A DNA stretch of 41,728 nt from Archaeoglobaceae archaeon (GTDB taxonomy: Archaea; Halobacteriota; Archaeoglobi; Archaeoglobales; Archaeoglobaceae): assembly GCA_026986375.1 (NCBI GenBank), contig JALSOQ010000014.1, positions 1-41,728 of the forward strand, written 5' to 3'. This document shows, in pieces, positions 1 through 9,093 of the stretch (positions are counted from its first letter, which is position 1; each line of letters begins with the position of its first letter). A program made the translations under genes and the position numbers. The notes beneath the pieces were generated by a model, which saw only the letters and a program-made list of their open reading frames with translations, did no database searches and had not been told where the DNA came from.

Positions 1-87
1 GACTACCCGTTCAAGAACACGAACAAGGCGGTAGTTCACGTCAACGTAGAACTCGCTGAGGGCTACAACGAGATGTTCAAGGGTTAA
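1..87 (+). CDS. C-terminal end of an unidentified protein (partial)
   Basis: Frame 1 is open from the first base and encodes 28 residues ending in NEMFKG followed by TAA at 85-87. The codons look like those of neighbouring genes (AAG, GAG, GGC, GTT), and the stop sits just where scpB ends on the other strand, so this is probably the tail of a real gene entering from the left. The 3' end overlaps scpB by 11 bases. The fragment is too short to name a family. Confidence 0.6.
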   Translation, partial: DYPFKNTNKAVVHVNVELAEGYNEMFKG

Positions 88-592
88 TTATTTTTATATA
101 TTTTTCTAAATCCGATTTGAGAGCTCTCTTAACCTCCTCCGGACTATCGACTTTCAATCCGAAGTAAACCGCGAAGTCCTTCGTCGTCGTCAGAACCTTC
201 GTCCTTCCCTTCTTTTCCGCCTTCACGAACCCCATCTCCTCAAGCCTTTTAACGTGCTCGTAACAGCGGTTTCCCCTTATCTTCGCCAGCTTGCTTAGCT
301 CTATCGGCTGGTTTACCGCAATTACGGCGAGGGTTCTTAGGCAACCTTTATCGAGCTCGCTCTCTACGAACCTTCCGACGAACTTCTGATAGGTCGGCTT
401 CACCCTCATCAGGTATTTGTTTCCCACCCTAACTATTTCTATGGCCGAATCTCTTGAGGAATACTCTTCAATCAGTTTTTTTAGGGCGGATTCCACTTCC
501 TTAACGCTCATCTTGGCGATCCTCGCGATGCTTATGGGCGAGAGGGGTTCGGTAGCCGAAAACAGAATAGCCTCCACGATCCTCACATCCAT
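77..592 (-). CDS. scpB: Segregation and condensation protein B (ScpB)
   Basis: This 171-residue protein fits ScpB, the winged-helix kleisin-interacting subunit that binds ScpA in the SMC-ScpAB condensin on the chromosome. The N-terminal half (RIVEAILFSATEPLS) matches the first winged helix, in which ScpB proteins start with an EAILFAS-like stretch. The second winged helix includes LRTLAVIAVNQPIELSKLAKIRG at about residues 86-108. The length is at the short end for the family, as is common in archaea. It is the last gene of the smc-scpA-scpB run, starting 4 bases after the scpA stop, so it is almost certainly cotranscribed. The start is ATG at 592. Its 3' end overlaps the incoming gene on the opposite strand. 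Confidence 0.9.
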   Translation of the reverse strand: MDVRIVEAILFSATEPLSPISIARIAKMSVKEVESALKKLIEEYSSRDSAIEIVRVGNKYLMRVKPTYQKFVGRFVESELDKGCLRTLAVIAVNQPIELSKLAKIRGNRCYEHVKRLEEMGFVKAEKKGRTKVLTTTKDFAVYFGLKVDSPEEVKRALKSDLEKYIKIINP

Positions 593-596
593 ACAA

Positions 597-1205
597 TCAG
601 CTGAGCGGTTTGATTTTTATATCTTCGTAAAACTTCTCCTGAATCAACTCTATCTTCCCTCTGTATGCCAGATGGAGTATCGAAACGTAGTATGAAACCA
701 GCCTCCTCCTGTCGAAACCCTCCGTGAACTCGAAAAATGAGACCTCCTTCCTACTTCTGAACTCCATCAGCAGTTCCTCGTAAACCCTCGTGACGATCTC
801 CTCTATGTCCTCCTCGTGCGGAGCCTCCAAAACCTCGGCTTTCGGCAACTCCGCTCGTATCCTTCTCCTCTTTCTCCTTGTAATCAGCATATCCGCTTTC
901 CTGAGTTCTCTTATCAACTCCTGCAGAGTGGTGTATCTCTTCGGTCTCCTCGGCCTTTCTACTACGGGTTCGTCTATGTGGAAATCGAACTCAGCATCTA
1001 CGTAATCTACGTCCGATATTTCGGGTTCGTCCTCCACTACAGCCTCGCTCACTATCACTTCCGCCTTCATCCTGACTAAAATTGCGGCGTAAAGCAGAAC
1101 CCTCGCCGAAACCCTGAGATCCTCAACCCTCTTAAGGAACTTGTCCGCCAGCTCCACTACGTCGATGTTCCAGGGATCTATCTCCCCCTTCTTCGCCATG
1201 TCCAC
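597..1205 (-). CDS. scpA: Segregation and condensation protein A (ScpA), kleisin subunit
   Basis: ScpA is the kleisin that bridges the SMC head domains. The core motif KKGEIDPWNIDVVELADKFL near the N-terminus is the family hallmark, and the C-terminal winged helix (RRRLVSYYVSILHLAYRGKI) is the part that touches the SMC head. At 202 residues it is somewhat short. The start shown is GTG at 1205, just after the smc stop; an ATG lies two codons further in at 1199. The same frame stays open upstream inside smc and reads DPIEIIV directly before the start, which is what homologues carry, yet no ATG, GTG or TTG is available there. The true start may therefore be non-canonical, for example ATT at 1217. 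The gene is coupled to smc and scpB. Confidence 0.88.
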   Translation of the reverse strand: MDMAKKGEIDPWNIDVVELADKFLKRVEDLRVSARVLLYAAILVRMKAEVIVSEAVVEDEPEISDVDYVDAEFDFHIDEPVVERPRRPKRYTTLQELIRELRKADMLITRRKRRRIRAELPKAEVLEAPHEEDIEEIVTRVYEELLMEFRSRKEVSFFEFTEGFDRRRLVSYYVSILHLAYRGKIELIQEKFYEDIKIKPLS

Positions 1206-1207
1206 GA

Positions 1208-4200
1208 TTATCTCAATCGGATCGCCGTCACGATCGATGAGTCCTCCCCCCTCGTAACTCCTATCACCGCATCCGCCATCTCAAGCATCGGCTTTCTGAG
1301 AGACACCACTATGAACTGAGCGTCCTTCGAAAGCTTTTTTATCATCTTGGCGACCCTGCCGACGTTCACCCCATCAAGAAACATGTCCACTTCATCGAAA
1401 ACGTAGAAAGGTGCCGGCTTGAACCTCTGAATCGCGAATATCAGAGCGAGTGCGGCCAGACTCTTCTCTCCCCCACTCATAGCCTCCATCTTCTGAACCT
1501 TCTTACCGAACGGCCTAAACCTTATGTGCAACCCGCTCGAAAATGGATCTTCCCCGTCCAAATAAAGCTCCCCCTCCCCGTCGGCAAGCTCCCTGACTAC
1601 CTCCCTGAAGTTCTCGTTTATCGCGTTGAAGACTTTGAAGAAAGCTTCCCTCTTCATCCTCTCGTATCTCCTTATCCTCTCTATTATCTCCCTTCTCTCC
1701 TTCTCCAAAACCCTCTTCTTCTCCATCAAGTCGTCCCTTCTCGCCTTAACCTCCTCGAACTCCTGAATTGCCTTCATGTTGACATCTCCGAATTCGGAAA
1801 GCTCAGCTTCCACCTCTCTCAACCTCTCTTCAACTACTTCGACCGGTGGGAGATCCTCCAACTCTACTTCCCCCAAGGATTCGAGCTCTCTGCAAATCCT
1901 CCCGAGCTCCTCTCTCCTCGCCTTAATTCTATCTTCAATTGATCTTATTCCGAATTCTGCTCTGTCCTTCTCCTTCTCAAGCCTCCTGATTTCGTCCAGA
2001 ATCCTGTCCCTCTCCTCCCTCAGAGCTTTAGCTTCCTTCCCGAGTTTTTCCTCCTCCGCCTTCAGCCTCTCCAATTCCTTCTTCAACTCTTTTACCTTCT
2101 CCTTTCCCCTTTCGATCTCCTTTCTTATCTCACCCACCCTCGCATCGATCCTATTCACCACACCCTCTCTTTCCTCAATAGACCTGAGAATTTGCTCCCT
2201 CCTGAGTTCCGCGTTTTTCAGGGAGCTCTCGATTTCCACGAGGATCTCCCTATTCCTCGAGTATTCTTCCCTAACCCTTTCGAGCTCCTCGCTCAGCTTA
2301 GCCACCTCGCTTCCCTTCAACCTTCTTTCGAGCTCCCCTATCTCCTTCGAGACCTTAGAAATCTCCATCTCCACCCTTCCAAGCTCCTCCTCTATTCTTT
2401 CAGCTTTAGAGTTCAATTCGGCCATCTCCACCCTCTTTTCGTTCAGCTTCAGCTTTATGGATTCCAAAAGCTTTTGATACTCCTCTATCTTCGATTCTAA
2501 GGCTGATATTTCGCTTTTAATTTGGGCTACATCCAAGTTCAGCTCGTCTATCTCAGCCTGAATCGATCTCCTCAGATTCTCCAGTCCCTTCAACTCGTCC
2601 AGAATCTCCTCCTTTCTCTTCGAAATTTCCTCTATCTCCTCTTTAATCTTCTTCTCCCTGTTCAGCAACTCCTTGGAAAGCAGAACACCCTTCTTCCTCT
2701 GAACGCTACCTCCGCTCATCACTCCGCTCCTCTCTATGAGGTCTCCGTCGAGGGTCACTATCCTCCTTCCGTCCATTAGCCTCTTCGCCGTATCTATGTC
2801 CTCCACTACGAGGGTATCCCTATAAACGAACTCGAAAACGGGCTTGAACCTCTTTTCGCACTTCACCAAATTGACGGCGTAATCTACGACGCCCTTTTCC
2901 TTCAAAACGGATCCATCCAAGTAAACTCCGAAGTTCCTTATCTTGTTGAGGGGTATGAAGCTCGCCCTTCCCCCCTCAACCCTCTTGAGGAACTTTATTG
3001 CCTCGACGGCATCGTCTTCCGTTTCTACGACTATGAACTGGAGCGCGTTTCCTGCCGCTACTTCCAAAGCTAAAGCGAACCTCTCATCGACTTCTCCAAG
3101 CTGAGCCACTGTCCCATAGATGTTTTTCAGGATACCCTTCTCCTTCGCCTCAAGAACTATTTCCACAGCTCTGGAAAACCTCTCAACCGTGGAAAGCTCG
3201 GTTCTAATTTTGGCGAGCTCTATCTCCTTCCCCTTCGCTATTTCCTCAAGTTCCGCGAGCTCGTCTCTAAGCGAGAATATCTTTCTGTCTATTTCGTTCC
3301 TCCTTTCGATCAAAGCCTTGAGACTTTTCTCCTTCCTCTCCAATTCGTCCTTCTTCCCCCTTAGCTCCTCGAAAAGTCTTTCTATCTTCACTCTCTCCTT
3401 CTCAAGTTCCAAGTCGTCTATCTCCATCCCTATTCTTCTCAAAGCCTCTATTGTCCTGTCCCTCTCCCTAACGAGTTCGTTCCTTTTTTCCTTCAACCTT
3501 TCGAGCGTTTCCTTCTTTTCGACGAGCTCGTCCTTGATTTTTCCGAACTTCTCCCCCATTTCGTCGAGTCTTGCCTTCAGCTCCTCCATTCTCCTCATTT
3601 TTTCATTCACGAGCTCTCCAACGCTCGCCTTCTGAATCAGAAGATCTTCCATTTCCTTCTCAACCTTCCTGAGCTCTTCTCTTAGCTTGGAGATTTCCAG
3701 GAGTGCTTTAGTTCTGTCCTCTTCGAGCTTTTCGATCTCCTTCAGGTATATACGCTCCGACCTTCTTATCGCCTCTATTTCCGAGTTTATCCTGATCACT
3801 TCGCTCTGTATTTCCCTCAACCTGATATCTCCGATTTTGGCTATTCTTTCGGAAATCTCCTCAGCCTTCACGTTGAGCTCCTGAAGTTTCAGGTTTGTTC
3901 CGACGATCTTTCTCGCCAACTCGTCCTTCTCGACTTCGAGCCTTTCTATCTCGTTTTCGAGCGATTCCTTCCTATTCTTTAGCCTCAGATATTCGTGCGC
4001 CCTCAAATATCCATGCAGTTTCTCCCTCTCCTCCAAAAGGGACTTGTATCTTAGAGCTTCTTCCCTATCCCTTCTCAGGCTTTCGAGCCTCGAATTCACC
4101 TCGGATATTATCGCCTCAAGCTTCTCTATGTTCTCCCTCACGACTTCGAGTTCATGCAACGCCTTCTCCTTCTTCTCGTCGAATTCGGAAATTCCGGCGA

Positions 4201-4642
4201 TGTCCTCTATTATCCTCCTCCTCTGAACGGGGGACATCTCCGCTATTCTCGTAACGTCACCCTGCATGACTACGTTGTAATCGTTCACGACCCCCAGTTC
4301 TTCCAAAACCCTCTCGATCTCCGAATATCCTACGCTCCTGTCGTTGAGATAGTAGTAGCTGTAGTATCCTTTTTCGGTCTTCTTGACTCTCCTCCTAACT
4401 CTCAACCCGTTTTTGAACGTTATCTCCACTTCAGCCTCGTTGCAACCTATTCTGATCAGATCCGTAAGTTTATCCGCCCTAAGAACCTTCGAATGCTTTA
4501 AACCCAAGCAGAAGAGAATCGAATCTACTATGTTAGACTTTCCACTCCCGTTTGGACCCGTTATCGCTACGAACGGGTAATCGAAAGAAATTTCGGCTTT
4601 CTTGAAGGATTTGAAGTTCTTCAGCCTTATTCTCTGAATCAT
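1208..4642 (-). CDS. smc: Chromosome segregation protein SMC
   Basis: A full-length SMC ATPase of 1144 residues that organises and compacts the chromosome as a dimer with ScpA/ScpB. The Walker A motif GPNGSGKS is at residues 29-36. Two very long heptad-rich coiled coils (about 160-480 and 650-1000) flank a hinge domain at about 510-640 that contains glycine-rich sequence (GRASFIPLNKI). The C-terminal head carries the ABC signature SGGEK at about 1056-1060 and Walker B FYVFDEVD at about 1079-1086. The start is ATG at 4642, one base after the stop of the coiled-coil gene upstream. Translation continues almost directly into scpA. The opposite strand shows several long open frames that are only shadows of the E/K/R-rich coiled coil. 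Confidence 0.98.
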   Translation of the reverse strand: MIQRIRLKNFKSFKKAEISFDYPFVAITGPNGSGKSNIVDSILFCLGLKHSKVLRADKLTDLIRIGCNEAEVEITFKNGLRVRRRVKKTEKGYYSYYYLNDRSVGYSEIERVLEELGVVNDYNVVMQGDVTRIAEMSPVQRRRIIEDIAGISEFDEKKEKALHELEVVRENIEKLEAIISEVNSRLESLRRDREEALRYKSLLEEREKLHGYLRAHEYLRLKNRKESLENEIERLEVEKDELARKIVGTNLKLQELNVKAEEISERIAKIGDIRLREIQSEVIRINSEIEAIRRSERIYLKEIEKLEEDRTKALLEISKLREELRKVEKEMEDLLIQKASVGELVNEKMRRMEELKARLDEMGEKFGKIKDELVEKKETLERLKEKRNELVRERDRTIEALRRIGMEIDDLELEKERVKIERLFEELRGKKDELERKEKSLKALIERRNEIDRKIFSLRDELAELEEIAKGKEIELAKIRTELSTVERFSRAVEIVLEAKEKGILKNIYGTVAQLGEVDERFALALEVAAGNALQFIVVETEDDAVEAIKFLKRVEGGRASFIPLNKIRNFGVYLDGSVLKEKGVVDYAVNLVKCEKRFKPVFEFVYRDTLVVEDIDTAKRLMDGRRIVTLDGDLIERSGVMSGGSVQRKKGVLLSKELLNREKKIKEEIEEISKRKEEILDELKGLENLRRSIQAEIDELNLDVAQIKSEISALESKIEEYQKLLESIKLKLNEKRVEMAELNSKAERIEEELGRVEMEISKVSKEIGELERRLKGSEVAKLSEELERVREEYSRNREILVEIESSLKNAELRREQILRSIEEREGVVNRIDARVGEIRKEIERGKEKVKELKKELERLKAEEEKLGKEAKALREERDRILDEIRRLEKEKDRAEFGIRSIEDRIKARREELGRICRELESLGEVELEDLPPVEVVEERLREVEAELSEFGDVNMKAIQEFEEVKARRDDLMEKKRVLEKERREIIERIRRYERMKREAFFKVFNAINENFREVVRELADGEGELYLDGEDPFSSGLHIRFRPFGKKVQKMEAMSGGEKSLAALALIFAIQRFKPAPFYVFDEVDMFLDGVNVGRVAKMIKKLSKDAQFIVVSLRKPMLEMADAVIGVTRGEDSSIVTAIRLR

Positions 4643-4643
4643 C

Positions 4644-4952
4644 TCAATCTACGACTATAAGTTCGCTGTCGTCCTTATCTTCGTCCTCCGACTTTTTAGG
4701 CTCTACCTCTACGATTTCTCTCCTCTTGGTATTCCTCTCCACTTTCAGTTCCGATTTTAGGTAGAGTATGTCGGAGAGGATGTTCTCGACGGTTTTCGAA
4801 AGCTCCACGACCCTGCTCTCAATTTCCTTCAGCCTTTCTTCCACTTCCTTCAGAATCTCCCTCTTAAGCTCTTCCTTGGCGTTGGACGAGAGCATCTTCC
4901 TCAACTCCTCGAGTTCCCTCTCCTTTTCGGCCAACTTCTTTTCGAGATCCAC
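4644..4952 (-). CDS. Small coiled-coil protein of unknown function
   Basis: This encodes 102 residues made almost entirely of charged heptads (about residues 1-75, e.g. KKLAEKERELEELRKML), then an acidic tail rich in K, E and D ending in SELIVVD. No family is recognised. The start is GTG at 4952; a TATA-like palindrome centred 27 bases upstream suggests a leaderless transcript beginning at that codon. The stop lies one base from the smc start, so the two are surely cotranscribed, and a role near the condensin complex is a reasonable inference. Such sequences can equally be generic coiled coils. Confidence 0.75.
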   Translation of the reverse strand: MDLEKKLAEKERELEELRKMLSSNAKEELKREILKEVEERLKEIESRVVELSKTVENILSDILYLKSELKVERNTKRREIVEVEPKKSEDEDKDDSELIVVD

Positions 4953-4972
4953 AATCCTACTTCCATCGGAAG

Positions 4973-4985
4973 TTAATATATTTAA
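4973..4985 (-). promoter_or_regulatory. Putative TATA element for the coiled-coil/smc/scpAB operon
   Basis: The AT-only palindrome TTAATATATTTAA overlaps the polB stop codon and is centred about 27 bases before the GTG at 4952, the spacing expected between an archaeal TATA box and a leaderless start. It would let the condensin operon be transcribed independently of polB. Confidence 0.4.
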
Positions 4986-7900
4986 CTGAAAAACGCGTCC
5001 AGAGTCTTCTGCTTTCCAGTCCCCTTTATCTGAGCTTCGGTGTATCCGAACCTCTCGAGTATTCTGAGAATGGCCGGAACGACTTGGTGGTCTATGTAGT
5101 AGTCCTTGTCTATCTTTTTCCTGTCTATTCCGGCGAACGTCCTTATGGAAAGGTATTCCCCGTCGAAGTCCTCTATCAGCTCTACCGGATATGCCCTATC
5201 GCTCACGTTCCCCGCTCCCTTGACTATCACGAATCCAACTTTGGATCCTAAGGGATAGTGATAGCCCATCTCCATTCCCCTCAAAGCCGCTTTGACGTGA
5301 GCCTGCTTGCTCTCGTATTTTGAAGGTGGTTTCGTCAGGCTCTTGTATATGACGTAATCTTCGAGCGGGATTTTGCCCTTCCTTATTTCCTCTATCACTT
5401 CCTTCACGTAATCCAAAGCCTTCTTGGGATCCCTATCCTTCAGAATTATCTCTATGACGGCCTTCTGCACCCTCTTAGCGAGTTCGCACCAATCTCCCCT
5501 TCTCACTTCCAACCCTTTGACGATTATCCTTCCGTCCTTCGTCAATCCGGCGTATCTCTTCTTTTCTACGAAGAATATCGTCCTGTAATATTCGTCCACC
5601 TCGATCTGAATCGGCAGTTCCTTCGAAAGGACATCTATTAGCTTTGAAACCTCCCTTTCGAGCTCTTCCAGTCCTAAAGCATCTTTTTTAACGAAAAGCG
5701 AGTCGGTATCGCAGTAGAGGACTTCGAATCCCATCCCCTCTGCTATTTTTATCGCCCTCTTTATGCAGTGCCTTCCCCACGCCGTAGTAGCTTCGGCGCA
5801 CTCCCTGCAATACCACCTCGCCAAAGTCCAGCCGGTATAGCCGTAGAATGAATTGTGGGCATATATTAATCCAAATCCGACCAAGAAGTTTTCGTTGTCC
5901 TCAACGCTCAAATCGTAAACCCATCCGCTGTGCTTCTCGACCTCTACATTTTTAACCCTATCGAGCACCAAATCTCCGTCTATTAACCATTCTATAATCT
6001 TAGCTCTTTCATCGATGCCTCCATCGTGCAACAACGCCTTGAACCTTCCAAAACTCACGTTCTTCTGGAATTTCCTGCCGGTGAGGTCTTCCAGGACATC
6101 CTTTGGAACTACATTCGAATAATAGCTATTCCTCTCACGCTTTAAATTGAGGAACTTCAAGTTTTCGTTTACGTAAATTCTGTAAACTCCGCTGTCGAAT
6201 CCTATTTTCACGGCAGATACGCCAAGGGAATTCAGCAGAAAAACGAGCTGATTCGCCAACAGCTCGCTTTTAGTTGAGAGTCTTAGCCTCTTGGACGGAT
6301 GGATGTCCCCATCTCCTATGAAGTATCCTTCCAAGAAAGACCATCTGACGCTCTCTGGACAGACGAATATTAACTCCGGAATTCGTTTTGTATCTGCTTT
6401 GGAGCCGCAGAGAGAGTGGAATATAAGATATGCTATCTTCTTGGGAATTTCTACGTAATTTTCACTCCTTATCACTTTTCCGAAGAACTTTTCGGCGAGT
6501 CTTTGGATGTCGTCCAGCACTTCTTTGTCGTGATTGGACATTCTAACAGTGTAGCTGTATCCTCTTCTGTTTTTCTGAACATTCGAATATCCTTCGCTGA
6601 CGTAGTATCCCAAGAGCTTACTGAAGTCTTCGTCGATTCTAAAGACAGCTTTCATTTTGAATCCGTTAATAGTGCCGACGTTCCAAGCCTCAAGCTCAGC
6701 ATCCGGAATTTTATCGATAATTTCCCTTATATCGTTGAAACGAACTACGTATTCACGTTTGTTGCGATCGTATTTTACTTTCTCGGCTATCCTTTCGCAG
6801 AAAGTTCTGTAGGCCTTTAGGGCGTTCCAATCGACGTGGTCTTTCTCAATCAATCCGATCTTCTTCAGGTGGGCGATGTATCTATCGAACGTTCTGATCT
6901 TCCGCTCGTCTTCACCGAACAGCCACTTCAAAGTTCTCAGCATACCCTTGAAGAAGTTTTTCCTACCCTTCACGGGAATCGTCAGAACGATGTTTTCCGT
7001 CTCTTCGGGTCGAAGCTTGGAGAGGATTTTCGGAATGTTGAGCTTGACTTCCCTTTCGTCGATACGAATGACCTTCGGGACTAATATCAAATCGCCCTTC
7101 TTAACTTCTCCACCCGAAATTTCGGTTATTTCTCCTCCCCTTACCGTAAAAAGGCTGTGTCCTTCGGTTATTCTGATCTTTCTACCCGACTCTAATTCTA
7201 TCTTGTAAACGTTTCCTTCATACCCGTGCCTTATCAGAGCTTTAACCGGCTTGATCTCGGAGGTCTTGGTATCTCTGTTGAACGAGAACGCCTTTATTCC
7301 ATCGACTTCTAAGACTTCGCTGTCATCGACCCTCTTTACCTTTTCTCTGTTCTCTTCCATGAGTCCGTCGATGAACTCTCCAATTCTTACGAACTTCACT
7401 TCGCAACCTTCTATTATCGGAAGCCATTCATCCGGCAGGATGCTGTTGGTCAGCATCTTCAAAGCCGATTGTTTTATGTCCAAAAGTTTGTATTCGTGCG
7501 AGTTAGGATTCAGCATTTTCATCTTCCTCTTAATCTCCTTCCTCCTTTCGACGAGCATCTTCAGAATCCTCCTAAAGAACCCGTCAGGTTTCTTCCTGAA
7601 CTTGTGTCCGACTTCTGGAGCTACGTAACAATCTTCGCACTTCCCTTTAACGAGCGTGTCGGGACTTATGTTGTAGGCTATCATTATCGACGGATACATC
7701 GCCGCGAAGTCCAAGCAGATTACGTTCTCGTGCAATCCCCTCGCCGGTTCAAGGACGAAGGCTCCCTCGTAGCTCTCCTCGATCTCCAGAGGATTCGGAG
7801 CGACTTCCCCGATCTTGTGGGCTTCGCTCAGCAATAGGTAATCGACCTGCTTGCCCCTTCCCATCCTCGTAACGTCGTCGAGAGGTAGTCTAATTAACTT

Positions 7901-8944
7901 GGAAAGCTCGTAGTGCATCGGCAACAGCTCTTCTGCTATGAAGTAGGTGTTCAGAACGTCCTGCTTCGCATACCTCAGAACCTTATCCCTCTCCCCCTTA
8001 GTCCAGAACTTGTAGATATCCTTAGCCTCGATGTCCGCTATCTCCACCTTAGTTCCCAAATACTCTGCTACGTTCTCAAGCTTCTTTATCTTTACGTCGC
8101 TCATCTTCAACGCTATGTCGTATAGGTCGACGTTCAGCCTTCCGGCTATCTTCGGTCTCCCTCCCTTCAAAGATAGTTCGCTCCTGTCCCTACCTATGTC
8201 GAGCCTTATTCCGTGCTTCTCCGCCCTCTTCTTCAAATAAGGCCAGTCGAAGTTGTTCTGGTTGTATCCTACTATTATGTCCGGATCCAAGCTCTTTATC
8301 GCGTTGACGAACTTTAGAATTATTTCCCTCTCGTCGTCCCCGTAAAATAGCTCCTCATAATCCCCGCACTTCACTCCTATCACTATTATAGGATCCTCCT
8401 CCGCATTAGGCATCCCGAATTCGGAAAGCATCTCGCAGTCGAACGCCAGAACCTTCAAATCTGGAAAGTCCGGCTTTTCAACCCTTTTAACGCTCTCGAT
8501 TTCGTAGCTCCTTATACTTCCGTGCCTCTCCCTTCCTTCGAACTCTATTCCGTCGAAGCATGCCAGATCCTTGTCTATGAGGTAACGGTATGCGAACGGG
8601 ATGTCCGCCTCTCTGACTTCCGCGAACTTCTTTATCTCTTCCCTCAGCTTCGGAACATGCTGGGGATGTCTGGCGTAAACCTTGAAAGCCTCCACTTCCT
8701 TCCCCAAACTCTTAACGGTTACCTCCTCGACCTTTAGAGGTGCGATGATTTCGGACTTCGTCTTAACCTTAATACCGAGAATCTCTTCGGCCGTTGGCTT
8801 ACCGTCTTCTCTCAAAACGTAGAAGTATGGAAGGAAGTTGCGATCGTAAGCTACGAAAACACCCCTCTCGTCCTTACACCACAGCCTTATTACCGCCCTT
8901 CCGTGTTCCGTAATGTAATCCACGTCGAGTAGCCAAGCTTCCAT
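4982..8944 (-). CDS. polB: DNA polymerase family B (PolB) containing an intein
   Basis: A replicative or repair DNA polymerase, 1320 residues as translated and 789 after removal of a 531-residue intein. Exonuclease motifs are present: FDCEM (168-172, Exo I), NQNNFDWPYL (Exo II) and YAKQD (325-329, Exo III). Polymerase motifs follow: the YEGA linker at 392-395, motif A LDFAAMYPSI (411-420), motif B split by the intein between KMLTN and SFYGYTG, and motif C YCDTDS (1077-1082). All catalytic acidic residues seem intact, so both proofreading and synthesis are expected. The C-terminus QKTLDAFFS is a PCNA-binding PIP box. The start is ATG at 8944. About 150 bases separate it from amrS, with a T-rich stretch that may hold the amrS terminator and the polB promoter. 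Confidence 0.98.
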   Translation of the reverse strand: MEAWLLDVDYITEHGRAVIRLWCKDERGVFVAYDRNFLPYFYVLREDGKPTAEEILGIKVKTKSEIIAPLKVEEVTVKSLGKEVEAFKVYARHPQHVPKLREEIKKFAEVREADIPFAYRYLIDKDLACFDGIEFEGRERHGSIRSYEIESVKRVEKPDFPDLKVLAFDCEMLSEFGMPNAEEDPIIVIGVKCGDYEELFYGDDEREIILKFVNAIKSLDPDIIVGYNQNNFDWPYLKKRAEKHGIRLDIGRDRSELSLKGGRPKIAGRLNVDLYDIALKMSDVKIKKLENVAEYLGTKVEIADIEAKDIYKFWTKGERDKVLRYAKQDVLNTYFIAEELLPMHYELSKLIRLPLDDVTRMGRGKQVDYLLLSEAHKIGEVAPNPLEIEESYEGAFVLEPARGLHENVICLDFAAMYPSIMIAYNISPDTLVKGKCEDCYVAPEVGHKFRKKPDGFFRRILKMLVERRKEIKRKMKMLNPNSHEYKLLDIKQSALKMLTNSILPDEWLPIIEGCEVKFVRIGEFIDGLMEENREKVKRVDDSEVLEVDGIKAFSFNRDTKTSEIKPVKALIRHGYEGNVYKIELESGRKIRITEGHSLFTVRGGEITEISGGEVKKGDLILVPKVIRIDEREVKLNIPKILSKLRPEETENIVLTIPVKGRKNFFKGMLRTLKWLFGEDERKIRTFDRYIAHLKKIGLIEKDHVDWNALKAYRTFCERIAEKVKYDRNKREYVVRFNDIREIIDKIPDAELEAWNVGTINGFKMKAVFRIDEDFSKLLGYYVSEGYSNVQKNRRGYSYTVRMSNHDKEVLDDIQRLAEKFFGKVIRSENYVEIPKKIAYLIFHSLCGSKADTKRIPELIFVCPESVRWSFLEGYFIGDGDIHPSKRLRLSTKSELLANQLVFLLNSLGVSAVKIGFDSGVYRIYVNENLKFLNLKRERNSYYSNVVPKDVLEDLTGRKFQKNVSFGRFKALLHDGGIDERAKIIEWLIDGDLVLDRVKNVEVEKHSGWVYDLSVEDNENFLVGFGLIYAHNSFYGYTGWTLARWYCRECAEATTAWGRHCIKRAIKIAEGMGFEVLYCDTDSLFVKKDALGLEELEREVSKLIDVLSKELPIQIEVDEYYRTIFFVEKKRYAGLTKDGRIIVKGLEVRRGDWCELAKRVQKAVIEIILKDRDPKKALDYVKEVIEEIRKGKIPLEDYVIYKSLTKPPSKYESKQAHVKAALRGMEMGYHYPLGSKVGFVIVKGAGNVSDRAYPVELIEDFDGEYLSIRTFAGIDRKKIDKDYYIDHQVVPAILRILERFGYTEAQIKGTGKQKTLDAFFS
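5852..7444 (-). mobile_element. Intein with LAGLIDADG homing endonuclease in PolB motif B
   Basis: Residues 501-1031 of the PolB precursor form a self-splicing intein. It begins with Ser (SILPDEWLPIIEG), has the block B motif TEGH at 593-596, two LAGLIDADG helices (LLGYYVSEG at about 777-785 and LEGYFIGDGD at 871-880), and ends in LIYAHN before Ser of SFYGYTG. Splicing restores KMLTNSFYGY, the motif B nucleotide-binding helix. The whole element closely resembles the inteins at the same site in Thermococcus/Pyrococcus polymerases (the Tli/Psp class), including the stretch KGRKNFFKGMLRTL. Conserved splicing residues and both endonuclease motifs suggest an active element. Confidence 0.95.
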
Positions 8945-9093
8945 CGCTTTTAATTGGTCTTCGGAACGTATTAACGATTCCGGTGTTTTTGATTGTGAAT
9001 CGATATTCCATGCTTATAGAGTCATTACTCTTCCAAAATAAAAATCCCCGATCAAGTTTACGAAAGTCTGGAGGAGGTCGGAAAAATATGATC

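Noticed and set aside
1776-4254. Several long plus-strand open frames rich in Ser and Leu opposite smc
   Set aside because: They mirror the Glu/Lys/Arg-rich coiled coil of SMC, have no ribosome sites and no recognisable family.
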